Part shown: positions 41,772-50,855 of the stretch, one piece after another | How the letters are laid out: each line of letters starts with the position of its first letter | Numbering within the stretch: position 1 is the stretch's first letter | Source of the DNA: JAKFVC01 sp040386595 | GTDB taxonomy: Bacteria; Planctomycetota; Planctomycetia; Planctomycetales; Planctomycetaceae | DNA: 64,000 nucleotides | Reading direction: 5' to 3' | Assembly: GCA_040386595.1 (NCBI GenBank) | Contig: JAZKFE010000109.1 | Location: 23,976-87,975 of the forward strand | The notes under the pieces: model-generated | What the model was told of the DNA's origin: nothing | Seen by the model: the letters and a program-made list of their open reading frames with translations, nothing else | Database searches by the model: none | Translations under genes and position numbers: made by a program

Positions 41772-44294
41772 ATGGATCGAAAATTGACGCGTGGACGACG
41801 TGTGGGCTGGGGCCTGTTGTTGTTTGTGTTTTGGTTCTTGGGGATGGGGGGGGATCTCGCCGCTGAGACCGTGTTGTCGCCACATCTGGGGGGCGTTCCG
41901 TTTCCGTATCTGGTCGGTGGTGTGCGTGAGTGGCCGATTCTGGAACGTGCCTGGCCGTCGGGAACCCGCAGCGAATTGACGGCTCGCGAGGGAGATAAGG
42001 TCCTGGGGACTGGCGAGACGCTCGACATTCGAGGAGTATCGATCGCTGTAACACCGCAAGGGCGATTGCGGATCACGGCACAAAAGGCGGCTGCCTTGGG
42101 GACGTTTCAACTCATCGTCACACTTCACAAACCGGGGGAACCCGACGAGAGCCAAACGCTGGAGATCCGGCCGGCACCGCCCGATCGGCCGATTTCTTAT
42201 TACGCGGATTTTGTCGATGACCTCATTCGAATGTTTGCGAACTCGACGGGGCAGCTGCGCCCGATTACGAAAACGGCATTCGATCAGTATTTTCGACGGC
42301 TGCAGGCTCATGGGACCAAACGGTTGATTGTCTGGTTGAGTCCTTTCCCCTACATCGCCGATCGGGCGAACTATGCTCCCGAAGACTGGCAACGGTATGA
42401 GGGGCAGGCACGAGCCATTATGGGCGATAACACGCTCACGGCGGGGATAGGGGCTCAGACCGAGCTCAAGTCGTGGGCGTGGCTGCGCTATCTAATGGCG
42501 ACGCGATTGGATTCCCAGTTCGGCGAATTACTGGGGCAAAGTGCGGCCGACCATGGCATCTCGCTTACGGTCTCCTACCGCCCCTTTGAAGCGGCCCTGA
42601 CGAAGTATTATGAGGTTCCCACATTCGATTCGGATGGAACTTATCTGTGGGGATTCTTGCCGCTGGCATCTCCGACGATCAACTATCGTCCGGAACAGGT
42701 TGGCTGGCGACACTATCGCGATGCACTCCACGAGATTGGCAAAGGGGATGCTGCAGAGTTGGTCACCATCGAGCTACCGGGCGTCACGAACCCGGAGCAA
42801 TTTGCCGGCAAGCCTGGTTTGCAGATCTGCGTGGCCCCCCTGCCCCCGGTTGCCGACAATTCCTTGGTGTTAGTTCGAGCGCCCTCCGGTGAGTATCAGT
42901 TACGTCCGTATGCAGACGTTCGTGAAGTTGTCGAACGCAAGTTTCAACGTATCGAGGTGAGTCACGTTGAAGCTGGCAAAGAGGGCCTGCTCTTAACCCA
43001 GTTGCCGATTCCTCGCGAGAGCCGATATCTGATTCTTTCGTGGACTGGCGAAGGTGACGGACCAGACATCGCGGCGCTGGCCCCCGTGATTCTTCGGGCC
43101 AAAGCGGGAAACCGATTGGGGCGCGAAACAACTTATTGGGTGTTCGGCGGATCGAATGACGAAAGCCGGACCGCGGCCATCATGGCTGACGGTGATTTCC
43201 GTGCCGAATTTCAAGCTAGCCAATTCAGTCAGCGCACGGTGGCCCAAGGTCCCGAACGGCTGACTCTGAAGGGCCGGCAACTGGTCATTGATCTGGGCGA
43301 TACTTCAAGTGTCGAGATGATCGACTTCAACCAGCCACTGGCACGACAAAACGCAGTCCGTGAAATCGCTACGATTCTGAAGCAGCCCGGTTTCGATGAC
43401 ATCTTGATCAATACGCGGTCGCATGTGGACCAGCCGCTGTCGATCGCCGTGGGGGATCATGGCACAAAGCCCGCGGGGCAATATTGGAGCAATCGGTGGT
43501 CGGCAAAAATCCACCTGGGGCTCGATAAAGCGTATCTGCCCCGTTCGGACACATCGCTGACACTTTTGCGAGACCTCGCTCAACAGCCCGAGGGGATCGA
43601 ACGCATCACCACTTGGCAGCCTGATGAATGGGGCGGAGAATGCCAGACGCCCGAAGGGCCACCTTGGCGGTACGCACGCAATCGCGGGACGGCTGACGGG
43701 ATGCGGTTGCTGCTGACCGATCTCGAACAGGCGTTTCCGGGACGCCGTATTCGGGTGCTGATTCCTCCAGGTGAGGCCGCCGTACGCCGCATCTGGGACG
43801 GATTAGATGCCCTCGACCAACCGACGGGCGCCAAGTATGGTCGCGGCTTCTACTATCAACTCTGGTGCAGCAACAACCACAATCCGGCGGTCGGCGAGGG
43901 AATGGCGCTGGTCGATCTGCGGGGCCTGTCCGCAGAGCCGGCCTTACTGGGAAGTGGCGGGTATCTGCCCGGACTCGCTCCCGTGAGTCTGTATGTCCGC
44001 GAATGCCTCGCTGATCTCATGGAGAATCGAGGCTCAAAATTTCGTGGACCGCGGAGCTACTTTTTTGAAGCACAATTTACTCTACGGGCGACCGACTTAG
44101 CCGCCGCACGCCGAGCACGCGAAGAGATGATGTGCCATTTTCTCGCTCAGCGTGGCGAGATTGGTGAAGTCATTTTGTATGAGGCCGCAGACTGGCTCTA
44201 CTTCATGTCGCTCTCGGACGAGGATCTGTGTAGCCATCGGTTTCTGGATCGATGCGAAGCAAAAAAAGTCGGAGCCCAGCTTGGTGCAGATTGA
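41772..44294 (+). CDS. Large secreted protein of unknown function
   Basis: An 840-residue secreted protein with a signal peptide (GWGLLLFVFWFLGMGGDLAAE). After about 130 residues of beta domain (DIRGVSIAVTPQGRLRITAQ), a segment such as GTKRLIVWLSPFPYIADRAN resembles strands of a TIM-barrel glycoside-hydrolase-like fold, with conserved-looking Asp/Glu and Trp (DEWGGECQTPEGPPWRYARN). No named family recognised. ATG 41772 is chosen since the signal peptide starts there. It is followed 81 bases later by the NHL-repeat protein, also secreted. Confidence 0.72.
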   Translation: MDRKLTRGRRVGWGLLLFVFWFLGMGGDLAAETVLSPHLGGVPFPYLVGGVREWPILERAWPSGTRSELTAREGDKVLGTGETLDIRGVSIAVTPQGRLRITAQKAAALGTFQLIVTLHKPGEPDESQTLEIRPAPPDRPISYYADFVDDLIRMFANSTGQLRPITKTAFDQYFRRLQAHGTKRLIVWLSPFPYIADRANYAPEDWQRYEGQARAIMGDNTLTAGIGAQTELKSWAWLRYLMATRLDSQFGELLGQSAADHGISLTVSYRPFEAALTKYYEVPTFDSDGTYLWGFLPLASPTINYRPEQVGWRHYRDALHEIGKGDAAELVTIELPGVTNPEQFAGKPGLQICVAPLPPVADNSLVLVRAPSGEYQLRPYADVREVVERKFQRIEVSHVEAGKEGLLLTQLPIPRESRYLILSWTGEGDGPDIAALAPVILRAKAGNRLGRETTYWVFGGSNDESRTAAIMADGDFRAEFQASQFSQRTVAQGPERLTLKGRQLVIDLGDTSSVEMIDFNQPLARQNAVREIATILKQPGFDDILINTRSHVDQPLSIAVGDHGTKPAGQYWSNRWSAKIHLGLDKAYLPRSDTSLTLLRDLAQQPEGIERITTWQPDEWGGECQTPEGPPWRYARNRGTADGMRLLLTDLEQAFPGRRIRVLIPPGEAAVRRIWDGLDALDQPTGAKYGRGFYYQLWCSNNHNPAVGEGMALVDLRGLSAEPALLGSGGYLPGLAPVSLYVRECLADLMENRGSKFRGPRSYFFEAQFTLRATDLAAARRAREEMMCHFLAQRGEIGEVILYEAADWLYFMSLSDEDLCSHRFLDRCEAKKVGAQLGAD

Positions 44295-44375
44295 TTTCTC
44301 TGTACTCCGTGGCATTCGAAGATGTTGTAAGGGGCTATTTGTTGTTCCGCATTCGCTTCAAAGGAGACTCCACCG

Positions 44376-45428
44376 ATGATGGTTCTTTTTCCACGTGTTT
44401 CAGCCTGTTTTCGATCGATCTGCTTGGCGACGTTATGCGTTGGCATGCTCGTGAGCAGTTGCAACGCCGTGTCGGCCGCGGAAGCTGGGGATGACCCCGT
44501 GGTGACCGAGTACGATGTCGTGCCGACCTGGCCTCAGCGACCGGAGCATGTGAGCGGCAAAGGTTGGGTCTCGGGGTTGGCCATCGACAAGGATGATCGA
44601 GTCTGGTTCTTCCGCAAAGGTCCGGATCCCGTGCAGGTTTATACGTCCGAAGGTGAGTTTGTTCGCACCTGGGGTAAGGGGCTGTTTGAGAATCCTCATC
44701 AACTGCGAATTGATCATGAAGGCAATGTCTGGTTGGCGGACTTTGGTGCTCACGTGGTGCAGAAGTTTGATCAGGAAGGCAAGCTGTTGCTGACGCTGGG
44801 GACGAAAGGTCAGAAAGGGGAAGACGCGACCCATTTCAATATGCCGACCGACATGGCCATCACGCCGACTGGCGAGATTTTCGTCACCGACGGCTACGGC
44901 AATCGGCGAGTGGTCCATTTCACCCCCGAGGGCAAATTTATTAAGACCTTCGGCACCGCAGGACCTGGCCCAGGACAGTTCGTGCTACCACATGCGATCG
45001 TGCTGGATTCGAAGGGATTACTATATATCGCGGACCGTAATAGTGGCCGGATTCAGGTCTTCAACCAGGATGGAAAATTTCTCAATCAATGGTCCAACGT
45101 GTTGATGCCATGGGGATTGTCGGTTACCAAGGATGACCAGCTATGGGTCTGCGGATCATCGCCCCACTGGTGGTTTCGTCACGGGAAATATCCTGAATAC
45201 AAGGATCAGATTTTGATGCGATTCACCACCGACGGGCGGATCACTCAAAGTTGGGTCTTGCCGCTGGGAGACATCGGCACCAACAAAGACGTTCCCGACA
45301 CCTCCAAGCTGAAACCGGGCGAAACCGTAGGAGCTCACTGCATCGCCCAAGATTCCAAAGGCAATGTTTACGTCGGCGATATCTACGGCGAAAGAGCCCA
45401 GAAGTTTGTCCCCATCTCGAAAAGGTAG
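44376..45428 (+). CDS. Secreted NHL-repeat beta-propeller protein
   Basis: A 350-residue protein with a signal peptide (ICLATLCVGMLVSSCNA) and about six NHL repeats: GLAIDKDDRVWFF, HQLRIDHEGNVWLADFG, DMAITPTGEIFVTDGYGNRR, HAIVLDSKGLLYIADRNSGR, GLSVTKDDQLWVCG and HCIAQDSKGNVYVGDIYGER. The architecture and length match the bacterial relatives of peptidyl-alpha-hydroxyglycine lyase, but activity cannot be inferred. AAGGAG sits upstream of ATG 44376. Probably extracellular; forms a plus-strand pair with the 840-residue protein. Confidence 0.85.
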   Translation: MMVLFPRVSACFRSICLATLCVGMLVSSCNAVSAAEAGDDPVVTEYDVVPTWPQRPEHVSGKGWVSGLAIDKDDRVWFFRKGPDPVQVYTSEGEFVRTWGKGLFENPHQLRIDHEGNVWLADFGAHVVQKFDQEGKLLLTLGTKGQKGEDATHFNMPTDMAITPTGEIFVTDGYGNRRVVHFTPEGKFIKTFGTAGPGPGQFVLPHAIVLDSKGLLYIADRNSGRIQVFNQDGKFLNQWSNVLMPWGLSVTKDDQLWVCGSSPHWWFRHGKYPEYKDQILMRFTTDGRITQSWVLPLGDIGTNKDVPDTSKLKPGETVGAHCIAQDSKGNVYVGDIYGERAQKFVPISKR

Positions 45429-45504
45429 CGATGATTCCGGTCAGGAGCCGAGGCACACTATAGCCCGGCTCCTCAGTGATTTTACAATCATCTCGCGGAA
45501 GCGA

Positions 45505-45594
45505 GGTCGGGCGTTCAAATTTCAAAATTGGCCAGCGAAATGATTCATGAATCACACCGTGGCCCGGCCAATTTTGAAATTTGAACACCCGACC
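45505..45594. repeat. Nested inverted repeat with 29-base arms
   Basis: Arms 45505-45533 and 45566-45594 are complementary at 28 of 29 positions (core TTCAAATTTCAAAATTGGCC). The 32-base loop itself contains the perfect palindrome TGATTCATGAATCA (45541-45554). It lies after the NHL-repeat gene. Confidence 0.8.
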
Positions 45595-45624
45595 CCAGAA
45601 CCTACGGCAGTCACTTCTCAACCC

Positions 45625-45654
45625 GTAGGATGGCCATTCCTGGCCGTCGAGTTC
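45625..45654 (-). repeat. Interspersed repeat related to 4368-4400
   Basis: GTAGGATGGCCATTCCTGGC then CGTCGAGTTC is the inverted, diverged counterpart of 4368-4400. GGCCA and TGGCC within it can pair. Confidence 0.4.
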
Positions 45655-45853
45655 TTGCTCATTAGGTCTCATCAAGCTAGATCTGCGCACGACGCAGTGG
45701 CCGACGGTGATCGCTCGTTTCTCAAACGATCGACGGCCGGGGGCCATTCTAACTACCCTTCTGAACTCAAAGACTCGTTACGAGGCCCACGTGCGCTAAG
45801 AACACGTAAGTCAGTTGATAGATGACAACTGAACTGACATACTTCTGTGTAGA

Positions 45854-45897
45854 TCTACTTTGATCACTGGAGACTTCGTCTCCAACCTCAAAGTGGA
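45854..45897 (+). promoter_or_regulatory. Two-stage hairpin upstream of nuclease gene
   Basis: An outer pair TCTACTTTGA / TCAAAGTGGA encloses a perfect inner stem TGGAGAC-TTC-GTCTCCA (45868-45884). It ends 39 bases before the next start codon, so it could be a terminator for read-through or an attenuator of the nuclease gene. Confidence 0.5.
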
Positions 45898-45936
45898 CGA
45901 TCACGGGCCAAACGATATTTCTTCAGGAGCGCACCG

Positions 45937-47058
45937 ATGGACTTCATTGATCACCTTCGAACCCTTTCATCTCGTATTGCTACGATTAAAGAGATGATTC
46001 AAACCGAAGAGGCCACGAAGAATGCCATGGTCATGCCGTTCATTCAGATTCTCGGCTATAACGTGTTTGACCCAATGGAGGTCACGCCGGAACTCGTGGC
46101 CGACATTGGAACCAAGAAGGGGGAAAAAATCGACTACGCCATCTTGCGAGAGGCCAAACCGATTATTCTCTTCGAGTGTAAAAAGAGTGGCGGCGATCTG
46201 AGCATCAACCACGCGGGGCAGCTGTTTCGGTACTTCCACGTCACTGAAGCACGATTCGGGGTATTGACCAACGGGCTGGTTTATCGCTTCTTCACCGACC
46301 TCGAACAACCGAACAAGATGGATGAGAAACCATTCTTCGAATTCAACATTCTGGACTTCAAAGATCGTGATGTCGACGAGCTGAAGAAGTTTGCCAAGTC
46401 GGCATTTGACATCGATACGATTCTGACGACCGCTAACGATTTGAAGTACACACGAGCCATCCAAAACCGTATCGCCGAGTGGATGATCAATCCCTCTGAG
46501 GACTTCGTCCGCCTGTTGTCGACGGAACTTCTGGCCGGCAAACGCTTCACTCCGGCGGTAAAGGACCAATTCACATTGATCACGAAGCGGGCGTTCGAGC
46601 AGCTTCTCGGCGAACGCATCAACGATCGGCTGAAGGGGGCGATGGCACCAGAATCGCTAGCGCTGGTGGAACCGTCTGTACCTGTCATTTCCGCAGACGG
46701 TGTGGGCGAGACGCAAATCGTCACCTCGGTGGAAGAGCTGGAAGGCTTTCACATTATCCGCTCAATTCTTCGAGAAGTCGTCAATCCCCGTCGCATCGTG
46801 ATGCGCGACGCGCAAAGCTACTGCGCGATCCTATTAGACGACAACAACCGCAAGCCAATCTGCCGCCTGAGATTCAACAATACGCAGAAGCTCGCCATGG
46901 GGCTGTTTAACGACAAGAAAGAGGAAGAGCGAGTCACTCTCGAAAGCCTAGATGAACTCTATAACCACGCAGAACGACTCAAGACGACGGTGCTTTTACA
47001 TCTCGCCCCGGGCGAAGTCTCGAAGGAGCCGATCCCAGTAACGCCTTCGGCTGAGTAA
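45937..47058 (+). CDS. Orphan HsdR-N-like nuclease-domain protein
   Basis: A 373-residue protein whose first 170 residues match the HsdR N-terminal type nuclease fold: Asp66 in KIDYAIL, Glu80-x-Lys82 in IILFECKKSG and the QxxxY motif Gln95-Leu-Phe-Arg-Tyr99, the pattern of PD-(D/E)XK nucleases in the RecB/HsdR group. The C-terminal part (about 270-360: GFHIIRSILREVVNPRRIVM, CAILLDDNNRKPICRLRFN) resembles the conserved tail of this stand-alone family. No HsdM, HsdS or helicase domain accompanies it, so it is not a complete type I system. It may be a defence or housekeeping nuclease. Confidence 0.82.
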   Translation: MDFIDHLRTLSSRIATIKEMIQTEEATKNAMVMPFIQILGYNVFDPMEVTPELVADIGTKKGEKIDYAILREAKPIILFECKKSGGDLSINHAGQLFRYFHVTEARFGVLTNGLVYRFFTDLEQPNKMDEKPFFEFNILDFKDRDVDELKKFAKSAFDIDTILTTANDLKYTRAIQNRIAEWMINPSEDFVRLLSTELLAGKRFTPAVKDQFTLITKRAFEQLLGERINDRLKGAMAPESLALVEPSVPVISADGVGETQIVTSVEELEGFHIIRSILREVVNPRRIVMRDAQSYCAILLDDNNRKPICRLRFNNTQKLAMGLFNDKKEEERVTLESLDELYNHAERLKTTVLLHLAPGEVSKEPIPVTPSAE

Positions 47059-47222
47059 TAGGTTGTGCAGGCGGGAGTCACCATCTTCATGAAGATATGT
47101 GCCACTTGTTTGAGGTCGGTGGCGATATTTCAACTGCTTGCGGGAGCAATTTCCGCCGACCTAAAACGGTGGCATGGCTGTGGTTCTCGACTACTTTCAA
47201 CGCGAAGCCGTTCAGCCACGGG

Positions 47223-47480
47223 ATGCCAAGTATGACCGACGACTTTACGAAGTATTTTCACATGAAGGATAACGGATCAACTGCGGAGCAAGTCTATTTG
47301 GAGGCCACTCGCGATGAAATCGATTTGATATCTCGCATTCGGTTGATCAGGAAGGTGTTCTCGTTGAGCCTTGGAGATGCAAAGGATGTGTTCTTGAGAT
47401 CGGAAGGCTTGACCACATCCCGAGATGAGTTTCAAGAGCGACTTTTCATCGATGCTGGTGATATCGAGGGGAACGACTAG
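47223..47480 (+). CDS. Small hypothetical protein
   Basis: An 85-residue soluble protein, mainly helical (AEQVYLEATRDEIDLISRIR, LIRKVFSLSLGDAKDVFLRS). The phrase LIRKVFSLSLGDAKDVF resembles the bL12-C-terminal-like helical motif seen in small bacterial hypotheticals, but that is only a likeness. The start may be ATG 47223 or 47232. It is convergent with the aldehyde dehydrogenase. Confidence 0.6.
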   Translation: MPSMTDDFTKYFHMKDNGSTAEQVYLEATRDEIDLISRIRLIRKVFSLSLGDAKDVFLRSEGLTTSRDEFQERLFIDAGDIEGND

Positions 47481-47522
47481 ATCGCAGCGGGCATGCCGTC
47501 GAACCGTGCCACTCAAAACAAT

Positions 47523-47587
47523 GCCGGACGGCAGAAGCGAAACGCAGTGGACAAGGTCACTGCGTTTCTATGCTTCCGTAGTCCGGC
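47523..47587. terminator. Bidirectional hairpin terminator
   Basis: An 11-base perfect stem GAAACGCAGTG (47539-47549) / CACTGCGTTTC (47558-47568) is extended by GAAGC/GCTTC and GCCGGAC/GTCCGGC (47523-47529 with 47581-47587). It sits between the convergent genes ending at 47480 and 47632. Confidence 0.78.
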
Positions 47588-47631
47588 AATCTCAGATCCG
47601 TTCTCAGATCGGAGTTTGTTCGTTCGCGACC

Positions 47632-49188
47632 TTACGCCGGATAATCTGCCACGTAAACGGCCTTGACCTGAGTGTAGTCCAGGAAGGTTTCTTCGCAGTT
47701 GACTCCGCCGCCGGGGCCGCCGGAGATGCCCTGGCCGCCGTAGGGGAGGCCGTAAGCGATCGAGTTGTGGCAGTTGACTTGGCCGGTGCCGTCTCGGAAT
47801 TGCTTGGCGAGGGCGACACCGCGTTCGATGTCCTTCGTCCAGATGCTGGACCCCAAGCCGTACGGCGAGCTGTTCGCCAGCTGGAGGGCTTCCTCCGCAG
47901 AGGAGACGGGGCAAATGGTGGCGTAGGTGTGGAAGACTTCAACCGGGTTGACGTTCATTCCCGGTTCGGTCCGATACAGAGACGGTTTAATGTAGAAACC
48001 GTCTTTGCCGGCGACCGTGGCCTCACCGCCGGCCAGCAGCGGTTGGGCTCCGCGAGCGATCGTTTCCTGCTGAGCCTGGAGGATCCGGCGGCGTTGAGTG
48101 GGGTTGATGACGGCACCCAACTGCGTGCCTGCATCGGCTTGATAACCGATCTTGAGGCTCTTGAAGAATTCGGTCTGAGCGTCGATGAAGTCGTCGGCAA
48201 TCTTCTTGTCGACGAAGACTCGGTGAATCGTGCAACAGGTTTGGCCGTAGTGCTGGTTCGTGTGCTTGGCGACCAGACGGGCGACCACTTCGGGATCGGC
48301 GTCTGCCAGGACGATGGCCGAACCGTTGCCGCCGAGCTCACGCTTCATGCGTGTCCCGTGCCGGTCGCACGTACGCAAAATGGCCTGGCCGACTCCGGGG
48401 GAACCGGTGAAGGCGATGTAGCGTACGCCGGGATGCTCGGCGATGCAGTGCCCGGTGATCTCACCGCGGCCCGGCAGCACGTTGATCACGCCGGGCGGGA
48501 ACCCGGCTTCTTGAGCCAGCTTGGCAATGTACAACGCCGAGAGGGGGGTATCTTCGGCCGGCTTGATGAGGATGGTATTGCCCGAGAGCAATGCCGGGAA
48601 CATGAACCAGGAGGTCAGAACGATGGGATAGTTCCAGGGGATGATGCCCGCAACGACACCCCACGGCTCACGATAGGTGAAGCCACGCACTCCGTCGGCG
48701 ACCTTCAGCGACGGGCTGTCACCCATCGCGACCTGCCGTGCGACACCGCTGAAGTACTGAGCACATTCGCGGAGCTGATTGAAGTCACCCTCGGCCAACT
48801 CCGACACCTTGCCGCCATCGCGGATTTCGCAGGCCAGCAGGACGTCACGGTCACGGTCGCATAGGTCTAGAAGGCGGTTGACCAGCTTGATGCGTTCTTC
48901 GACGCCGATGTTACGCCACGATTTGGCTCCGTTGCCGTCGAAGGCCCGTTGGGCTGCAGCCACAGCCCGAGCGACTTCGGCTTCTCCCATTTCGCACACG
49001 GTGGCGAGGACTTCCTGCGAACCGGGATCGATCGTTTGAAACGTCACATTCATCGAACCGGTGACGTGTTCGCCGTCGATGACTCCGCCGAGCGGGCGGC
49101 CTCCATTGCGACAGAATTCCGTGAATTTTTCCGGAGTATGGAAGGCGGAAGCCGTCAGGGCGCGGATCTCAGAGGTAGCGGTCGCCAT
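47632..49188 (-). CDS. NAD(P)-dependent aldehyde dehydrogenase
   Basis: A 518-residue aldehyde dehydrogenase. The Rossmann region shows IIPWNYPIVLTSWFMFPAL and IAFTGSPGVGQAI; the catalytic Glu lies in KRELGGNGSAIV and the nucleophile Cys in QHYGQTCCTIHRVF. Closest in style to betaine-aldehyde- or phenylacetaldehyde-type dehydrogenases; the substrate is unknown. I chose ATG 49188 (MATATSEIRA) because the longer in-frame start adds a poorly conserved stretch. It follows prpC-prpD on the same strand after a 164-base gap, so co-expression with propionate genes is possible but unproven. Confidence 0.88.
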   Translation of the reverse strand: MATATSEIRALTASAFHTPEKFTEFCRNGGRPLGGVIDGEHVTGSMNVTFQTIDPGSQEVLATVCEMGEAEVARAVAAAQRAFDGNGAKSWRNIGVEERIKLVNRLLDLCDRDRDVLLACEIRDGGKVSELAEGDFNQLRECAQYFSGVARQVAMGDSPSLKVADGVRGFTYREPWGVVAGIIPWNYPIVLTSWFMFPALLSGNTILIKPAEDTPLSALYIAKLAQEAGFPPGVINVLPGRGEITGHCIAEHPGVRYIAFTGSPGVGQAILRTCDRHGTRMKRELGGNGSAIVLADADPEVVARLVAKHTNQHYGQTCCTIHRVFVDKKIADDFIDAQTEFFKSLKIGYQADAGTQLGAVINPTQRRRILQAQQETIARGAQPLLAGGEATVAGKDGFYIKPSLYRTEPGMNVNPVEVFHTYATICPVSSAEEALQLANSSPYGLGSSIWTKDIERGVALAKQFRDGTGQVNCHNSIAYGLPYGGQGISGGPGGGVNCEETFLDYTQVKAVYVADYPA

Positions 49189-49352
49189 ATTGGAGTTCTC
49201 TTCAGATGTGCTAGAAATGTGAACCATTCGGCCGCAAACGCTACGGCCAAGTGGTTGGCACCAGAGTCACGTTCGGTGTCGAGCCGATTCTATGCCGCCC
49301 CGCCCTGACGAACAAGTTCGCCCTGTTTGCCTTGGCTGTGGGGCGGAGAGGA

Positions 49353-50840
49353 TCAATTGATCGTGAACAAGTCCAAAAACGCATTCACGGGCGTCGTGAC
49401 CAGTGTTCCCGGGGTCCGGTAGAGTTTCATAATCTGCTGGCTGCGTTGCTCGGGAAATCGAGTCCGCAGGTTGTTGAGAAACTTTTGCTCCAGGACCGGC
49501 ATCCCCTCAGTGCGGCGACGGCGATGACCGATGGGATATTCCACTTCGATCTTTTCTGTGCTGCTGCCATCTTTGAAGAAGACTTGTATCGCATTGGCGA
49601 TGGAGCGTTTGTCGGCCTCCAGGTACTCGCGGCTGTAGCGGGGATCCTCGTAGACTTCAATCTTCTCTCGCAACTCGTCAATGATAGGATTCGCCGTGTG
49701 AAAGCTATCCTCGTAGTGCTCGGCCACCAGGTCGCCAAACGCCAGCGGTACGGCCACCATGTATTGCAGGCAATGGTCGCGATCAGCGGGATTTGCCAAG
49801 GGCCCGGATTTGGAAATGATGCGGATGGCAGACTCGTGAGTCTGGATGACGATCTTGCTGATCTCGTCCAGGCGATGCTTGACTTGCGGATGCAGACGCA
49901 CTGCCGCTTCACATGCGGTTTGCGAATGAAATTCGGCCGGGAATGAAATCTTGAACAGCACGTTCTCCATCACGTAGCTGTCGTAGCTGCGAGGCAAACT
50001 GAAGCGACGTTGGGCTTCGGGTTTGAGTTGCTGATCTTTGTTTGTTTTACTAAACAAAATGTCATAAAACCCCCATTGCGGGGCGGTGAGGACGCCGGGA
50101 ATGCCCATCTCGCCGGCCAGCGTGATCATCGCTAAGCGGACGGCACGCGACGTGGCATCACCAGCCGCCCACGATTTGCGTGAACCGGCATTCGGGGCGT
50201 GACGATAAGTACGCAGCGCCTGGCCGTCGACGAAGGCTTGTGAGAGGGCATCGATCACCTGTTGCTCGGTGCCGCCGAGCATGTGTGTGACGACCGCCGT
50301 GGACGCGACTTTGACCAGAATGACGTGATCCAAGCCGACTCGGTTGAAACTGTTTTCCAGCGCGAGGATGCCTTGAATCTCATGGGCTTTGATCATGGCG
50401 GTCAGCACGTCACGTATCGTCAGCGGCGGCTTCCCTTCGGCCGAACGGCAGCGGCTGAGATAATCCGCGACAGCGAGAATGCCACCCAGATTATCGGACG
50501 GATGCCCCCACTCCGCCGCGAGCCAGGTGTCGTTGTAATCCAACCAGCGGATCATCGCGCCGATGTCCCAGGCGGCCTTGACGGGATCGAGCTCGTGCGA
50601 AGTTCCGGGGACGCGTGCTCCGTGGCGCACGGTGGTGCCGGGGACTAGCGGGCCGAGGTGTTTTGTACATTCGGGGAAACGCAGTGCGAGCAAGCCGCAA
50701 CCGAGTGTGTCCATCAGGCAATGACGTGCGGTGTCGTAGGCCTCATCCGAGTTGATTTGGTGGTGGCAGACATACTGTGCAATCGCCACCAGCACGTCGT
50801 CGGACGGCGGGCGGTGATTCATATCAACATTGGTACTCAT
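49353..50840 (-). CDS. prpD: 2-methylcitrate dehydratase PrpD
   Basis: A 495-residue member of the MmgE/PrpD family, very close in sequence to the enterobacterial enzyme: DTARHCLMDTLGCGLLAL, IGAMIRWLDYNDTWLAAEWG, HPSDNLGGILAVADYLSR, TYRHAPNAGSRKSWAAGDA and MENVLFKISFPAEFHSQTA all align. The enzyme dehydrates 2-methylcitrate to 2-methyl-cis-aconitate in the methylcitrate cycle. It starts 15 bases after prpC ends, so the two are one operon. prpB (methylisocitrate lyase) is not in the window. Confidence 0.95.
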   Translation of the reverse strand: MSTNVDMNHRPPSDDVLVAIAQYVCHHQINSDEAYDTARHCLMDTLGCGLLALRFPECTKHLGPLVPGTTVRHGARVPGTSHELDPVKAAWDIGAMIRWLDYNDTWLAAEWGHPSDNLGGILAVADYLSRCRSAEGKPPLTIRDVLTAMIKAHEIQGILALENSFNRVGLDHVILVKVASTAVVTHMLGGTEQQVIDALSQAFVDGQALRTYRHAPNAGSRKSWAAGDATSRAVRLAMITLAGEMGIPGVLTAPQWGFYDILFSKTNKDQQLKPEAQRRFSLPRSYDSYVMENVLFKISFPAEFHSQTACEAAVRLHPQVKHRLDEISKIVIQTHESAIRIISKSGPLANPADRDHCLQYMVAVPLAFGDLVAEHYEDSFHTANPIIDELREKIEVYEDPRYSREYLEADKRSIANAIQVFFKDGSSTEKIEVEYPIGHRRRRTEGMPVLEQKFLNNLRTRFPEQRSQQIMKLYRTPGTLVTTPVNAFLDLFTIN

Positions 50841-50855
50841 CGTGGCGTTCTCAGG

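Larger units (their letters stand above)
45429..45936. other. Intergenic region with three palindromic elements
   Basis: No gene is supported in these 508 bases. They contain the nested inverted repeat at 45505-45594, a relative of the 4368 repeat at 45625-45654 and a hairpin at 45854-45897 just upstream of the nuclease gene. Confidence 0.5.

Noticed and set aside
47425..48864. Plus-strand frame of 479 codons opposite the aldehyde dehydrogenase
   Set aside because: Antisense to a well-conserved enzyme; no ribosome-binding site and no family match.
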